Translations under genes and position numbers: made by a program
In this document: positions 26,098 through 36,069 of the stretch, piece after piece
Layout of the letters: every line of letters begins with the position of its first letter
How positions within the stretch are numbered: position 1 is the first letter of the stretch
Assembly: GCF_000196495.1 (NCBI RefSeq)
Contig: NC_011313.1
Location: 620,001 to 684,000, forward strand
Source of the DNA: Aliivibrio salmonicida LFI1238
GTDB lineage: Bacteria; Pseudomonadota; Gammaproteobacteria; Enterobacterales; Vibrionaceae
Length of the DNA: 64,000 bases
Reading direction: 5' to 3'
The notes under the pieces: generated by a model
The model's database searches: none
The model's input: the letters and a program-made list of their open reading frames with translations, nothing else
What the model was told of the DNA's origin: nothing

Positions 26098-27855
26098 ATG
26101 TTCCGTTCTCTTTATTTTCTAGTCACTATTATTTTGTGTTTGTGCAATCCTGCGATAACACACTCGCAGAATGATTTGAATAAAAAGCCAATCAATATCC
26201 TCGTTCTTCATTCTTACAGTCCTTCTTATGAATGGACTGAGAAAATAGAAGAGGGAATTAAGAACGCGACAGCAACCTCTGAGCGAAACATTCGTTTATC
26301 TATAGAATACATGGATTCAAAGCGTATTGATGGCAGTAAATATACGTCACAGTACGAGAGTTACCTTAACGGTAAATATAATACTCATTATTTTGATGCC
26401 ATCATTGTGTCAGACGATAATGCGCTTAATTTTTTAATTCGCTATGGCGACCATTTATTCCCTTCAATCCCTATCATTGCGGTAGGTATCAATAACCTGT
26501 CAGTTAATTTATCGACCATAGAGCACCGTACCGCGGTATTTTATGAAAAAGATCACATTACTAAAAACCTAGAATTGGCTCAAAAACTTTATCCTAATTT
26601 AAAAACGGTCTATTTATTAAGTGATAATAGCTTAACGTCACAGCTTATTCGTCGACGCTTTATTGAAGAAGCCGTTGCATTTAAAGGCCTGAATATTAAG
26701 GTTGTGAGTCATCAAAGTTTAGCTGATGCCGCTAAGTTATTATCTGAAGCGAGTTCTAATTCAGTCGCGTTTCTAACGCACTATAATACAGAGTTAAGTG
26801 ATGGGCATTATTACGACTATAATACAGTTGCTTCTAAATTATCCCAAGACAGTCAAATCCCTATTTTCGTATTTTGGGAGCACTACCTTGGACATGGTGT
26901 ACTAGGTGGTTACGTTAATCGATCTTACGCACTGGGAGTTCAGTCGGTAATAAGCCTTACAAAAAAGTTAAACTTTACGATTAATAAACAGATTGCTGGT
27001 TTCCCTAAAGCTTGGGAAGGGTATGTATTCGATAACCAAGTTATTAACCAGTTTAATATTAGTAAAAGCACACTGCCTTATACGTCAGTTATCGTAAACG
27101 AACCCCATTCTTATTTTTATGATAATCGAAATATCATTACCGTCACATTGTTACTTATCGCTATGTTGCTTGGGATAATTATGACTCAATCAATTGCTAT
27201 TCGTCGTAAAAAAGAATTAAGTGAAAACAAGTCCCATATTCTTGCCCTGCAAAAAAGAACATTAAACGTTCAAAAAGAAATGATTGAAGTCTTGGGTGAG
27301 GCGATTGAAACTCGCTCTGGAGAAACTGGGAATCATGTTCGTCGAGTTGCGAAAATGTCATCTTTACTCGGTAAAATTTATGGTTTACCAAAGAATGAAT
27401 ACCGGCTACTTGAAGTCATTAGTCCGATGCATGATGTTGGAAAAATTGGGATATCGGAATCCATTTTAGATAAACCAAGTAAATTGACCCCTGCTGAACG
27501 TATTATCGTAGAAACACATACTGAAATTGGGTATAAATTATTAATGTCTGGTGATGGTGAGATCATGCATTCTGCCGCTAGAATTGCATTAGAACATCAT
27601 GAACACTGGGATGGAAAGGGATACCCAAACCAAATTGTAGGAGAAGAAATTCATATTTTTGCTCGTATTACTGCAATTACCGATGTGTTTGACGCGTTAA
27701 TGAGTAAACGATGTTACAAAGACGCTTGGCCATTAGATAAGGTCATTACTTTATTTAATGAAGAATGCGGAAAGCAATTTGATCTTCAATTATGTCAGAT
27801 GTTTTTGCAAGAAATAGAACAGTTTATTGCGATTAGAAGAGAATACCCAGATTGA
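26098..27855 (+). CDS. Membrane HD-GYP phosphodiesterase with periplasmic ABC-substrate-binding-like sensor
   Basis: 585 residues from the ATG of MFRSLYFLVTI; an upstream in-frame TTG at 26065 is rejected. A signal/anchor is followed by a periplasmic region of about 310 residues with ILVLHSYSPSYEWT and DAIIVSDDNALNFL, typical of the ABC_sub_bind sensor fold. A transmembrane helix at ~345-368 precedes a cytosolic HD-GYP domain with HDVGKIGI near 445 and EHHEHWDGKGYP near 505. HD-GYP domains hydrolyse c-di-GMP, so this is a sensor that should lower c-di-GMP on ligand binding. The ligand is unknown. Confidence 0.92.
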   Translation: MFRSLYFLVTIILCLCNPAITHSQNDLNKKPINILVLHSYSPSYEWTEKIEEGIKNATATSERNIRLSIEYMDSKRIDGSKYTSQYESYLNGKYNTHYFDAIIVSDDNALNFLIRYGDHLFPSIPIIAVGINNLSVNLSTIEHRTAVFYEKDHITKNLELAQKLYPNLKTVYLLSDNSLTSQLIRRRFIEEAVAFKGLNIKVVSHQSLADAAKLLSEASSNSVAFLTHYNTELSDGHYYDYNTVASKLSQDSQIPIFVFWEHYLGHGVLGGYVNRSYALGVQSVISLTKKLNFTINKQIAGFPKAWEGYVFDNQVINQFNISKSTLPYTSVIVNEPHSYFYDNRNIITVTLLLIAMLLGIIMTQSIAIRRKKELSENKSHILALQKRTLNVQKEMIEVLGEAIETRSGETGNHVRRVAKMSSLLGKIYGLPKNEYRLLEVISPMHDVGKIGISESILDKPSKLTPAERIIVETHTEIGYKLLMSGDGEIMHSAARIALEHHEHWDGKGYPNQIVGEEIHIFARITAITDVFDALMSKRCYKDAWPLDKVITLFNEECGKQFDLQLCQMFLQEIEQFIAIRREYPD

Positions 27856-27909
27856 TATATTGCAACCAATGAGCCTATAGATAATGCTGTTATTTATTGA
27901 ATACAATAA

Positions 27910-27947
27910 AAAGCCCTAAGTAGATTGTTCATCATACTTAGGGCTTT
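27910..27947. terminator. Bidirectional terminator
   Basis: A 13-bp perfect stem AAAGCCCTAAGTA / TACTTAGGGCTTT between the HD-GYP gene and the convergent yjiH-type gene. Confidence 0.88.
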
Positions 27948-27971
27948 CCTGTATTTGGTGATTCTACAAGA

Positions 27972-29339
27972 TTAGAAAATCAAGTGAGCCATACCTGCGA
28001 TAACGGGTAAAGTAATTAATGTACGTAGAATGAAGATTACAAATAACTCAAAGATATTTACTGGAATTTTACTACCAAGTAGTAGAGCACCAACTTCAGA
28101 CATGTAGATTAATTGTGTTACTGACATTGCTGCAATAACAAAACGAGTCATTTCACTGTCAATCGATGCTGCAAGGATTGAAGGAATAAACATATCAGCA
28201 AAACCAACAACAATCGTTTGAGAGGCTTCAACTGCTTCTGGAACACCAAGTAACTCTAAGAATGGAATAAAAGGTTGGCCTAGTGTTGTAAATACAGATG
28301 TGTATACAGCAATAACTAAAGCAATGGTACCAAGTGCCATTACAACAGGAAGTACACCAAAGACCATATCTACTGCGTTTTTAACGCCTTCACCAAATAC
28401 GCTCTTAATTGAGGTGACTTTTGCTGCTTTTTTCATTGCTTGTTCAAGACCCCAAGAGAACGTTGTGTAACCTTCAGGGATAACTTCAGCATCAGCATCA
28501 CGTTCAGTACCATCAATAAACAAATCTTTCTTGTAGCTAAGAGGTGGTAAACGAGGAATGATGATTGCAGCAACAACACCCGCTAAACAAACCGTTAAGT
28601 AAAATGGTAAGAAGTAGCTTTCTAGTTCAACTTGAGCAATCACAACTAAACTAAAAGTAATCGATACTGCAGAGAAAGTGGTACCGACAACGGCCGCTTC
28701 ACGTTGTGTATAAAATTTACCTTCGTACTGCTTGCTCGTTAGTAAGATACCAACAGAGCCATCACCTAACCATGAAGCCATACAGTCAATTGCTGAACGA
28801 CCCGGTAAGTTAAATACTGGGCGCATTACTTTGCTAAGTAGGGCGCCAAATAGTTCTAATAAACCAAAGTTGAGTAATAGAGGAAGTAATAAGCCTGCAA
28901 AGATAAATACAGAAAATAGAACAGGAAGAAGATCGTTAAGAACTAAGCCACCCGTGTTTGGTTCCCAAATAACTACTGGTCCAAATTGAAAGTAAACCAT
29001 TGCAGCGGCAATACCACCAACTAGGCGTACCACAAACCAAAGTGGGCTTGGATTAAGTAAGCCAAATAAAAATGCGTTGTTTGCGATAACTTTAGGTTTA
29101 ACTATTTTAGCTAAAATAGTAATGACAGACATAAACATAATGATACCAGTAACGATTGCTACTAGGTGCTCACCAAATAATACCTGGATTGATTTTGCTA
29201 AAACAGCAACAGGGATGGTAATAGAACCATTATAAGTGATCGGAGCCATAAACAGGATCAGACCAATTAATGATGGGATAAGGAACATCAGAAGATTCTT
29301 CTTTTTGCTCATAGGGGTAATCTCACTTGAATTTTGCAT
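27972..29339 (-). CDS. yjiH: YjiH-family inner-membrane protein (nucleoside-recognition/GATE domain)
   Basis: 455 residues with about ten hydrophobic helices. DGSVGILLTSKQYEGKFYTQREAAVVGTTFSAVS and MYVS-like GATE segments belong to the nucleoside_tran/Gate family that includes E. coli YjiH and SpmA/FeoB-type gates. Substrate unknown. The start at 29339 has GAGAG upstream; an alternative ATG lies 9 codons in (MSKKKNLL). Stand-alone gene; no yjiG partner follows. Confidence 0.82.
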   Translation of the reverse strand: MQNSSEITPMSKKKNLLMFLIPSLIGLILFMAPITYNGSITIPVAVLAKSIQVLFGEHLVAIVTGIIMFMSVITILAKIVKPKVIANNAFLFGLLNPSPLWFVVRLVGGIAAAMVYFQFGPVVIWEPNTGGLVLNDLLPVLFSVFIFAGLLLPLLLNFGLLELFGALLSKVMRPVFNLPGRSAIDCMASWLGDGSVGILLTSKQYEGKFYTQREAAVVGTTFSAVSITFSLVVIAQVELESYFLPFYLTVCLAGVVAAIIIPRLPPLSYKKDLFIDGTERDADAEVIPEGYTTFSWGLEQAMKKAAKVTSIKSVFGEGVKNAVDMVFGVLPVVMALGTIALVIAVYTSVFTTLGQPFIPFLELLGVPEAVEASQTIVVGFADMFIPSILAASIDSEMTRFVIAAMSVTQLIYMSEVGALLLGSKIPVNIFELFVIFILRTLITLPVIAGMAHLIF

Positions 29340-29570
29340 AAATCTCTCAAATTACTACTAGTTAATAAAAAGCTAATCCTTAGCATTATTATTCACTAAA
29401 CTTCCGTATTCATTCAGTAAAGTGGAGATTACACTGTTTTTTTTAAAAGTGGAATAGTATTCATTAAAAAAAAGTAATTATTCACTTTTATACAGGGGAT
29501 ATGAATATTAGAAGGGCGATTATAGAGTGATTTTGTTTGTTATGATGAAAAAATGAAGTGGTAAATACTA

Positions 29571-29598
29571 AAAAGCCCCCAGTAAAGGAGGCTTTTTA
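29571..29598 (-). terminator. Terminator downstream of the ABC-class ATPase
   Basis: AAAAGCC pairs with GGCTTTT around a purine-rich loop; on the minus strand it is followed by a T-rich stretch. It terminates the gene ending at 29611. Confidence 0.65.
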
Positions 29599-29610
29599 TT
29601 GAATCATGTT

Positions 29611-31266
29611 CTATTTGAACTCAGCAACACGCATTCTGTTCAATACGGCCATCACTTCAATGACTCGTGGCTTCGCTAGATCACCATGTTTTGGCATGAT
29701 TTCGTGCCAATTGTCATGCAGCTGTTGAGCGATAAACTCAACTGGGTTTAATTCCCAACCTTGATCTTGCGATAACTGGAACCATACCCAACCAATAGCA
29801 TGTACTTGTGCTGATGATTGAAGTTGAGACATCGCTGTAATATCAATAAGTTCACGACCAAAACGTAAAGAGTTTTTGTTTTTGGTTTGAATTCTGAATT
29901 TACCTTCTTGCAGAATTGCCTGCAATGATGAACGATTAAGTTGGCGTGTCATCGTAGGAAGTAAATGTTCAGAGCCTTCTTTCTTTCTTGTTGTCGGGTG
30001 ACTTAAAACAACATCTTTCGCTTGTTTTGTTACGTCAACGGCTTGGTAATCATGCATTTGGATTACCGTATCGGCAACATCAAGGTAATCACCAGAACCG
30101 CCCATAACTAAAATCGTAGAAACGCCTAATTCATCACGAAGTTGACCGATGCGATCAACTAACGGCGTAATAGGTTCTGCACCATTGCTTACAAGTGCTT
30201 GCATACGTTCATCACGAATCATGAAGTTAGTTGCTGACGTATCTTCATCAATAAGTAATGTTTTAGCTTGAGCTTCTAGAGACTCTTGTAACCAAGCGGC
30301 TTGAGATGTTGAGCCTGATGCATCTTGAGTTGAGAAACAAGTCGTGTCTTTACCCATCGGTAAATGGTTAATGTAGTTAGACAGGTTCAAACTATGAACA
30401 CAGCGTCCATCTTCTGCTTGAATTTTTGTTGTCGATTCTTCTGTAACGATATATTCACGACCATCTCCTGGGATGTGATCATAAATAGAGCGCTCTAGTG
30501 CATTAAGTAACGTTGATTTACCGTGGAAACCACCACCAACAATAAGCGTGATCCCTTTTGGGATCCCCATGCCTTTAATTAGGCCTTTGTTTGGTGTAGA
30601 TAATTCAATTTCTAAAGATGCAGGGCTTTGAAAAGCAATGGCTTCTTTCATTGGGCGATCATTGTTACCCGCAATACGAGGTAAAATACTGCCATTAGCA
30701 ACAAACGCGACTAGATTATGCTCAGCAAGCTGACGACGAAGGGCAACTTGATCGACAATAACTTTACAATGTTCTTTTAATTCTTCAATAGGAAGTTCAC
30801 GAGCCAGAAGTGTTCTACGAACGTATTTTGGCATATGGAAAGTCAGAATGTTAATGGCTCTCTTTGCTAAAATTTCACGGCCATCAGCAGGTAAGTTCAT
30901 GTTATAACGAAGTTCAATACCTTCATCATCAAAAACAACCGATGTATGGTCTAAAACCGTTTGACCTGATAGCGCAATAGATAGAGTTGCGTCTTTTTCA
31001 AGAAGCTGGCTAAAGTGACGAGCAAGGAAGTCTCTTGCTGCACGTTGATAATCTAAAGAGGTTTCTTGCAGCCATTGTAGGTGTGTTAATGACCAAGCAC
31101 GCTTTGCACGAAGGCGAGAAGGCGGCGCGTATGGGTCAGATTGAACATTATCGATGTACAAAGTGAAGTCTGTAAAATCGTATTTACCCTTTATAGCAGT
31201 GTAACTACGGTAATTTCTTTTTTCTAATTTTTTTAGCTTGGCTTCAAGTTGTTCCATTACATTCAC
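29611..31266 (-). CDS. Predicted ATPase of the ABC class (COG3044)
   Basis: 551 residues, soluble, no membrane segment. Walker A-like loop is GGGFHGKST near residue 247; Walker B is TLLIDEDTSATNFM; a downstream VMGGSGDY acts like a switch region. This combination and full length mark the uncharacterised ABC-class ATPase family widespread in gammaproteobacteria. It has no permease partner, so transport is unlikely. Role unknown; RNA or DNA work has been suggested for relatives by fold only. Single gene. Confidence 0.88.
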   Translation of the reverse strand: MNVMEQLEAKLKKLEKRNYRSYTAIKGKYDFTDFTLYIDNVQSDPYAPPSRLRAKRAWSLTHLQWLQETSLDYQRAARDFLARHFSQLLEKDATLSIALSGQTVLDHTSVVFDDEGIELRYNMNLPADGREILAKRAINILTFHMPKYVRRTLLARELPIEELKEHCKVIVDQVALRRQLAEHNLVAFVANGSILPRIAGNNDRPMKEAIAFQSPASLEIELSTPNKGLIKGMGIPKGITLIVGGGFHGKSTLLNALERSIYDHIPGDGREYIVTEESTTKIQAEDGRCVHSLNLSNYINHLPMGKDTTCFSTQDASGSTSQAAWLQESLEAQAKTLLIDEDTSATNFMIRDERMQALVSNGAEPITPLVDRIGQLRDELGVSTILVMGGSGDYLDVADTVIQMHDYQAVDVTKQAKDVVLSHPTTRKKEGSEHLLPTMTRQLNRSSLQAILQEGKFRIQTKNKNSLRFGRELIDITAMSQLQSSAQVHAIGWVWFQLSQDQGWELNPVEFIAQQLHDNWHEIMPKHGDLAKPRVIEVMAVLNRMRVAEFK

Positions 31267-31447
31267 ATCATAAAATAAAGTTGTGAGCAGTATAACAAAA
31301 TACCGTGAAGAAGACGTACTTCTTTAAGTAAACTTATTTGTTTAAGTTGGGTAATGATTAACAATGAAGCAAGTTAAGACCTTTGGCTAATTTACATCCC
31401 AGTGTTACTAACAATAAAATACTTACTGTTAACAAAGGAGTGTAAAT

Positions 31448-31681
31448 ATGGAATTGGTTTTAAATAGTATTGAACTGTTATTGATTGGCACCGGGATCCT
31501 CTTTTTATGTTTATCGGTCACACAATATGGAAAACGAACGTCAGATTGGCGTGGTGCGTGTGCATTATTTGTTAAACGTATAGAAATGAGCGCTCAAGAG
31601 TATAAATGGTACCGACTTGGTATTAGTACTTTTATCCTTGGAGTTACTGTGCGTATTATCAATTTAACCTTATGGGGATGA
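31448..31681 (+). CDS. Small two-helix membrane protein
   Basis: 77 residues with two hydrophobic segments (about 5-24 and 55-73) joined by a basic loop (YGKRTSDWRGACALFVKR). AAAGGAGTGTAAAT upstream is a strong ribosome site, supporting that it is real. I do not recognise the family. It stands alone. Confidence 0.65.
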   Translation: MELVLNSIELLLIGTGILFLCLSVTQYGKRTSDWRGACALFVKRIEMSAQEYKWYRLGISTFILGVTVRIINLTLWG

Positions 31682-31694
31682 AATTCCCCACACT

Positions 31695-31717
31695 TATCCA
31701 CAATTTCTGTGGGTAAC
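31695..31717. promoter_or_regulatory. Inverted pair of DnaA-box-like 9-mers
   Basis: TTATCCACA at 31695-31703 (a perfect DnaA box on the plus strand) and TTACCCACA on the minus strand at 31709-31717 face each other across 5 bases, in a 180-bp gap before the FAD oxidoreductase gene. The arms also make a 9-bp stem with one mismatch. It may be a DnaA site, or simply a hairpin. Confidence 0.4.
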
Positions 31718-31859
31718 TATAGGTATAACCAGTTATCTTAATGATTATTAAAGAAATTAACACCTGATCAAGCTTTTTCTTTAGATAAACTATTATTTTT
31801 TTGTACTGCGAAGTAAAATAGCTAAGTCAATCATATTTAGGCTTGGATTAATAAAAAAG

Positions 31860-33260
31860 ATGGAACAAAAACACTCTAAAAAGAAGATTGCCATTATTGG
31901 TGGTGGGATAGCCGGATCGAGTATTGCGATGTACTTATCTCAGTTCGATGTTGATATTGAACTCTTTGAACAGGGCGTTAGTTTAGTGAACGGACCTCCT
32001 ATCTGTCATTTGCATGCTGGAGGCAACTTATATCGTGAGATATCTGATGAACAGTGTTTAACGTTATTAAAAGAATCTATCGATACTGTTCGCTATTTTC
32101 CTCATACAATGAATAAACGGCCAACCATTATTGCAGTGCCTAAAACCGACAGCGGTGAACCCTCTGACTTATTACCGCGTTTAATCCTGTTAAAAAATGC
32201 TTATCAAACACTCATTGATGACAATCCTAAAAATGAATTCTTTGGTCCTTCTTCTGATTACTTCAAAATCTATAGCCGTGAACAGCTAACGCTAATATCC
32301 CAGTTGACTCCAACTGAAACTCCTACGTGTTTAGATGATTGGTTAATTCCTTTCGTAAAAAGTGTCGATTTAGAGCAACTAAAGTATCCCGTAGTGTTAG
32401 TTCAAGAATATGGCCTTAGTGTTTTTCGTATGGCCGCAACCGCTGAGATCACGTTAAATAATAAATCAAATACCGTGCTTAATTTTAATTCACATGTTCA
32501 TAATATTCAAAAAAACGCCCAGCAATGGGTGATTAACTACGCTGAGTCTGGGAAAGAAGAAAGCAAGTATTTTGATTGTGTCATTAATAGTGCTGGATTT
32601 AGAACTGGGATTATTGATGATTTAGTACAAAAGCACACTCATCGATTAGTTGAGTTTAAAGCCGCTTATGTTACTCAATGGAATCAATCAGACTATGGGA
32701 AGTGGCCGGAAGTTATATTTCATGGGGAGAGAGGGACACCTCTGGGAATGGCTCAATTCACGCCATATCCAAATGGGTATATTCAATTGCATGGTATGAC
32801 GGAAGATATTACGCTTTTTAAAAATGGTTTGTCACAATCAAGTAATGAGTCCGCACAGCCTAAATTATCAGAAGCATTGATTAAAAAAATTGTAAAAGGT
32901 TGGGATCTCTCGATTCAGCAGCAACGAACGGATAAAGCGATAAAGCATATTGCTCAATTTATCCCTTCATTTAAAACCGCGACATCAGCAGGAAAGCCGT
33001 TATATGGAGCTCAACAAATTCCTGGTACCGATGTGACGTTACGAGCAGCAAATATTTCTTATACCGCAGATGGTTACTTCAGAGCTGAGATTGTTAAAGC
33101 GTCTTCAGGAATCGAATGTGCAAAAGAGATTGCTAGGGTGCTTAACTTTACCATTAAGACGTCTTCTCTTAAGGTATTAAATGAAGATGAGGTGATAATA
33201 TTAGCTCGTTCTTTAGCTTTTGAACGTCATTATCCGATTGAATTAGCTGAAGTGTATTAA
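31860..33260 (+). CDS. FAD-dependent oxidoreductase
   Basis: 466 residues. The N-terminal dinucleotide-binding fold reads KKIAIIGGGIAGSSIAMYLSQFDVDIELFEQG (GxGxxG plus the acidic residue ending beta-2). The C-terminal part has APQxP-like and SYTADGYFRAE segments. The family resembles D-amino-acid-oxidase-type (DAO) flavoproteins, but the substrate pocket is not recognisable to me. No signal peptide and no neighbouring pathway genes. It is a monocistronic gene. Confidence 0.75.
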   Translation: MEQKHSKKKIAIIGGGIAGSSIAMYLSQFDVDIELFEQGVSLVNGPPICHLHAGGNLYREISDEQCLTLLKESIDTVRYFPHTMNKRPTIIAVPKTDSGEPSDLLPRLILLKNAYQTLIDDNPKNEFFGPSSDYFKIYSREQLTLISQLTPTETPTCLDDWLIPFVKSVDLEQLKYPVVLVQEYGLSVFRMAATAEITLNNKSNTVLNFNSHVHNIQKNAQQWVINYAESGKEESKYFDCVINSAGFRTGIIDDLVQKHTHRLVEFKAAYVTQWNQSDYGKWPEVIFHGERGTPLGMAQFTPYPNGYIQLHGMTEDITLFKNGLSQSSNESAQPKLSEALIKKIVKGWDLSIQQQRTDKAIKHIAQFIPSFKTATSAGKPLYGAQQIPGTDVTLRAANISYTADGYFRAEIVKASSGIECAKEIARVLNFTIKTSSLKVLNEDEVIILARSLAFERHYPIELAEVY

Positions 33261-33534
33261 TTGGTTTATCGATTAAATCTGTTGTTAAACCTCATGACAT
33301 TAAAGCCATTTTATCATCTTATAGCCTAATCTGTATAAATATGAAAGAAGCTAGGCTATATAATGGGAGGGTATGTTTTTGAAGCGTAACAGTTATCGTG
33401 TATATGCCTTGTGGTAAAACAAAGATAACCCAAGATATATTATGGCGTACGGATATGTAAAAGTGGATAATTTTATTGTATTGTCTCGCTTTTTTGTTGA
33501 GAATAGGCCGATCGTAATTTCTGTAAGGTGAAAC

Positions 33535-33906
33535 GTGGAATTTTTACTTAAACGCCGATGGCCTAGATTCGAATGTCCGAAATCTGTGAATGCTAAAGTG
33601 TTCTGGGCGCATAAATTAATGCCTTTTGTTACTGTAAAGTTAATGGATGTGTCTAAAAAAGGATTTGGCTTTACAAGTGAGAGAAAATTACAAGAAGGCA
33701 GTTGTGAACTGAGGATTCGTTCTTTTCCGAATTTAGTCGGTGATATTGTATATAGAAAAGTGGTTGCTAATAATAAAGGCGACAGTATTTATCATTATGG
33801 CTTTTATTTAAGCACTCAACTTAGCAAGACTCAGCTTGAAAACCTTGGCTGTAAAGGTGTGATTCATCTTGAACATGTCAAAAGTAGTGAAGATCCATTA
33901 GGTTAG
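33535..33906 (+). CDS. PilZ-domain c-di-GMP-binding protein
   Basis: 123 residues from a GTG start supported by the ribosome site TAAGGTGAAAC. A single PilZ domain: the c-di-GMP-binding RxxxR is R7-R11 in KRRWPRF and the DxSxxG motif is D38-S40-G43 in LMDVSKKGFGF. Such one-domain proteins act as c-di-GMP receptors controlling motility or matrix. Together with the HD-GYP gene at 26 kb this window has both a degrading enzyme and a receptor, but they are not linked in an operon. Confidence 0.82.
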   Translation: MEFLLKRRWPRFECPKSVNAKVFWAHKLMPFVTVKLMDVSKKGFGFTSERKLQEGSCELRIRSFPNLVGDIVYRKVVANNKGDSIYHYGFYLSTQLSKTQLENLGCKGVIHLEHVKSSEDPLG

Positions 33907-33914
33907 GGCTGTAT

Positions 33915-34613
33915 TTAATCTTTGTTTAATTGAAACACCGCGGTACATAATAAGTATTTTAATAATTCACATTGACGAGAATTCGATTCTAGTGGGTGGA
34001 TTATATGATTACTAACGCAACTGAGGTTGAATCGGCTTTCTAAGGTACTGTTTAACGTTGTTTTTGAGATGAGATTATGAATGCCTTGTGATTCATAATC
34101 TGTTTCTTGTTTTGGTAATAGGCCTTTCCACCAATAGTACAACTCTTTACTGCTGGTTGTTCTATCAAACCAATGATCGCAAATGATACAGATATAGTCT
34201 AACTGTTGTATTTCGTGTGATTCAAAAAGAAATTCTATTGAGGCTGATATTTGAGATTTTGCCTCCGTTTTTGCATTCAGAAATTGGGGATACAAAAGCC
34301 ACAGTTTTTTATTATCAGAATGTCCTTTATTGGTATCTAATGAACAAATGTAGCGGTACGCCTCTGCTTGAATAATATGCAGTTGCGAATTTTCAGGATT
34401 CTCATTCTTTTTTAAAACAGACAATAATCTACGGTTAAATGCAGCACTTAGGTGAACGGGTGACATTCCTCTATTGTGAATAGTAGGGTAATGGTGCTCA
34501 CACAGCGTTTTGTAGTCATATTTAAATGACTCAAGGCATTCTGTAAATAACTGATCCAACAATAAATATCCTTCTAAAAAAGCCAGTGTCTCTTTTGTGC
34601 ACTTACTTTTCAA
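33915..34613 (-). CDS. Hypothetical cytoplasmic protein
   Basis: 232 residues, rich in Cys and aromatic residues, apparently all-helical, no signal peptide or membrane segment. It starts MKSKCTKETLAFLEGYLLLDQLF and ends in a short acidic tail. Convergent with the PilZ gene, the two stops being only 8 bp apart. I recognise no motif. Absent homology, a lineage-specific gene is the safest description. Confidence 0.6.
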   Translation of the reverse strand: MKSKCTKETLAFLEGYLLLDQLFTECLESFKYDYKTLCEHHYPTIHNRGMSPVHLSAAFNRRLLSVLKKNENPENSQLHIIQAEAYRYICSLDTNKGHSDNKKLWLLYPQFLNAKTEAKSQISASIEFLFESHEIQQLDYICIICDHWFDRTTSSKELYYWWKGLLPKQETDYESQGIHNLISKTTLNSTLESRFNLSCVSNHIIHPLESNSRQCELLKYLLCTAVFQLNKD

Positions 34614-34780
34614 TGACCAAAATTAAGAATACACGATTCTCGAACTAATTATAATCTTCTTCTATTTATAACGCCTTCTAATTGACACCGTATTTAGACA
34701 TATATTGTTTTCACGTTGCCAATAAATGTGACTTGTATCGACTCCCTTTTATTTGAATTCAAATCGATTCAATAAACATA

Positions 34781-34809
34781 AAAAAAACCGCTTACTGAAC
34801 AGTAAACGG
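34781..34809 (-). terminator. Intrinsic terminator after the MFS gene
   Basis: On the minus strand, CCGTTTACTG and CAGTAAGCGG pair (one mismatch) around TT and are followed by eight T. It serves the gene ending at 34831. Confidence 0.85.
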
Positions 34810-34830
34810 GCTTTAATTTAATTGAACAAA

Positions 34831-36069
34831 TTAAACGTTAGCAGGGCTTAGTTGCTGCACTTTTTCTTCAGATATTGGTTTCGTCACGATAGCTAATATA
34901 ATAGCAACACCCACCATAGCGGCAGAGATTGTATAAGCAAGATTGTAATCGCCACCTTGACGCATTGAATAACCAACAACAGCTGCACCAATAGCACCAC
35001 CAATCCCCCATGATGTGTAAAGAACACCATAGTTTGTACCGTAGTTTTTCAGACCGTAGAATTCAGCCGTTAGTGATGGGAATACAGCAAGCAATGTACC
35101 GTAACCAATCGCCGCAATTGCAGTACCAACAACAAGCATGACTTCGCTGTCGAATGTACTGAATAGAGCCATGTTAATACCTTGAAGAACAAAAGCGATA
35201 AGTAAGGTTTTAACACCACCAATTTTGTCCGATAGCATACCAGCAGCAACACGACCGCCTGAGTTAAATACTGCAAGGATAGACGCTAAGTAAACCGCAT
35301 TTGGCAGGTTTGCTTGCATGCTTGCAATCGTTGTTATGTTACCGATGATCATTAAGCCAGCAGAAGCCGCAAATGCATACATTATCCATAAAGAATAAAA
35401 TTGCGGTGTTTTCAGCATTGCTTTCCAGTTCAGATCAAGAGGCTGGCGAGTTGAAAGCGGTGCTTTACCTGCTTTAACCTTAGGTAGCTCAGGAGTGTAA
35501 CCTTCTGGTGGGTTTGTAATTGTTGTCGCTAGTGGTGTTGCAATAATCAGAATCGCGATACCAAGAACTAAGAATGTAGTTTGAATTCCGTACATAGAAA
35601 TTAATACTGAAGTTACTGGCGCTAAATAAATTGCGGCAAGACCAAAACCAGCAGCAATTAATCCATTAACCATACCTTTCTTAGAAGGGTGGAACCATTT
35701 CATTGCTGAAGGAGCAAGACATGCGTAACCAAAACCAATGCCGGCGCCCGTTATTACACCAAAAGTAATGTTTAGCATAAATACAGTATCAACAAAGCTT
35801 GATGAAATCATACCTAAGCCAACGAGGATAGTACCGAAGATAAGGATCAAGCGCGGACCCATACGATCTTGTAAAATACCAGCAACTAAAAGGCAAAGTG
35901 AAAATGTGATTGTTGCGATAGCATAAGGTTGCGATGCTTGTGATGCGGTCCAACCCATATCAGTAACAAGAGCTTTGTTAAATACGCTCCAAGCGTAAAG
36001 GATACCCAAACATAGGTTAATACAGAAGCCTGCAAGCAGGATGCGCATTGCTTTATCGATATTTTTCAT
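34831..36069 (-). CDS. MFS transporter, OxlT (oxalate/formate antiporter)-like
   Basis: 412 residues with twelve predicted helices. The N-terminal LGILYAWSVF, the DRMGPRL loop after helix 2 and GFGYACLAPSAMKWF are hallmarks of the OxlT/monocarboxylate branch, which exchanges small organic acids. The real substrate is unknown; no oxalate catabolic genes are near. Single gene. Confidence 0.85.
   Translation of the reverse strand: MKNIDKAMRILLAGFCINLCLGILYAWSVFNKALVTDMGWTASQASQPYAIATITFSLCLLVAGILQDRMGPRLILIFGTILVGLGMISSSFVDTVFMLNITFGVITGAGIGFGYACLAPSAMKWFHPSKKGMVNGLIAAGFGLAAIYLAPVTSVLISMYGIQTTFLVLGIAILIIATPLATTITNPPEGYTPELPKVKAGKAPLSTRQPLDLNWKAMLKTPQFYSLWIMYAFAASAGLMIIGNITTIASMQANLPNAVYLASILAVFNSGGRVAAGMLSDKIGGVKTLLIAFVLQGINMALFSTFDSEVMLVVGTAIAAIGYGTLLAVFPSLTAEFYGLKNYGTNYGVLYTSWGIGGAIGAAVVGYSMRQGGDYNLAYTISAAMVGVAIILAIVTKPISEEKVQQLSPANV

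Noticed and set aside
31674..31690. Terminator GGGGA/TCCCC after the two-helix membrane gene
   Set aside because: Short stem overlapping the stop codon and no T run; could equally be chance.
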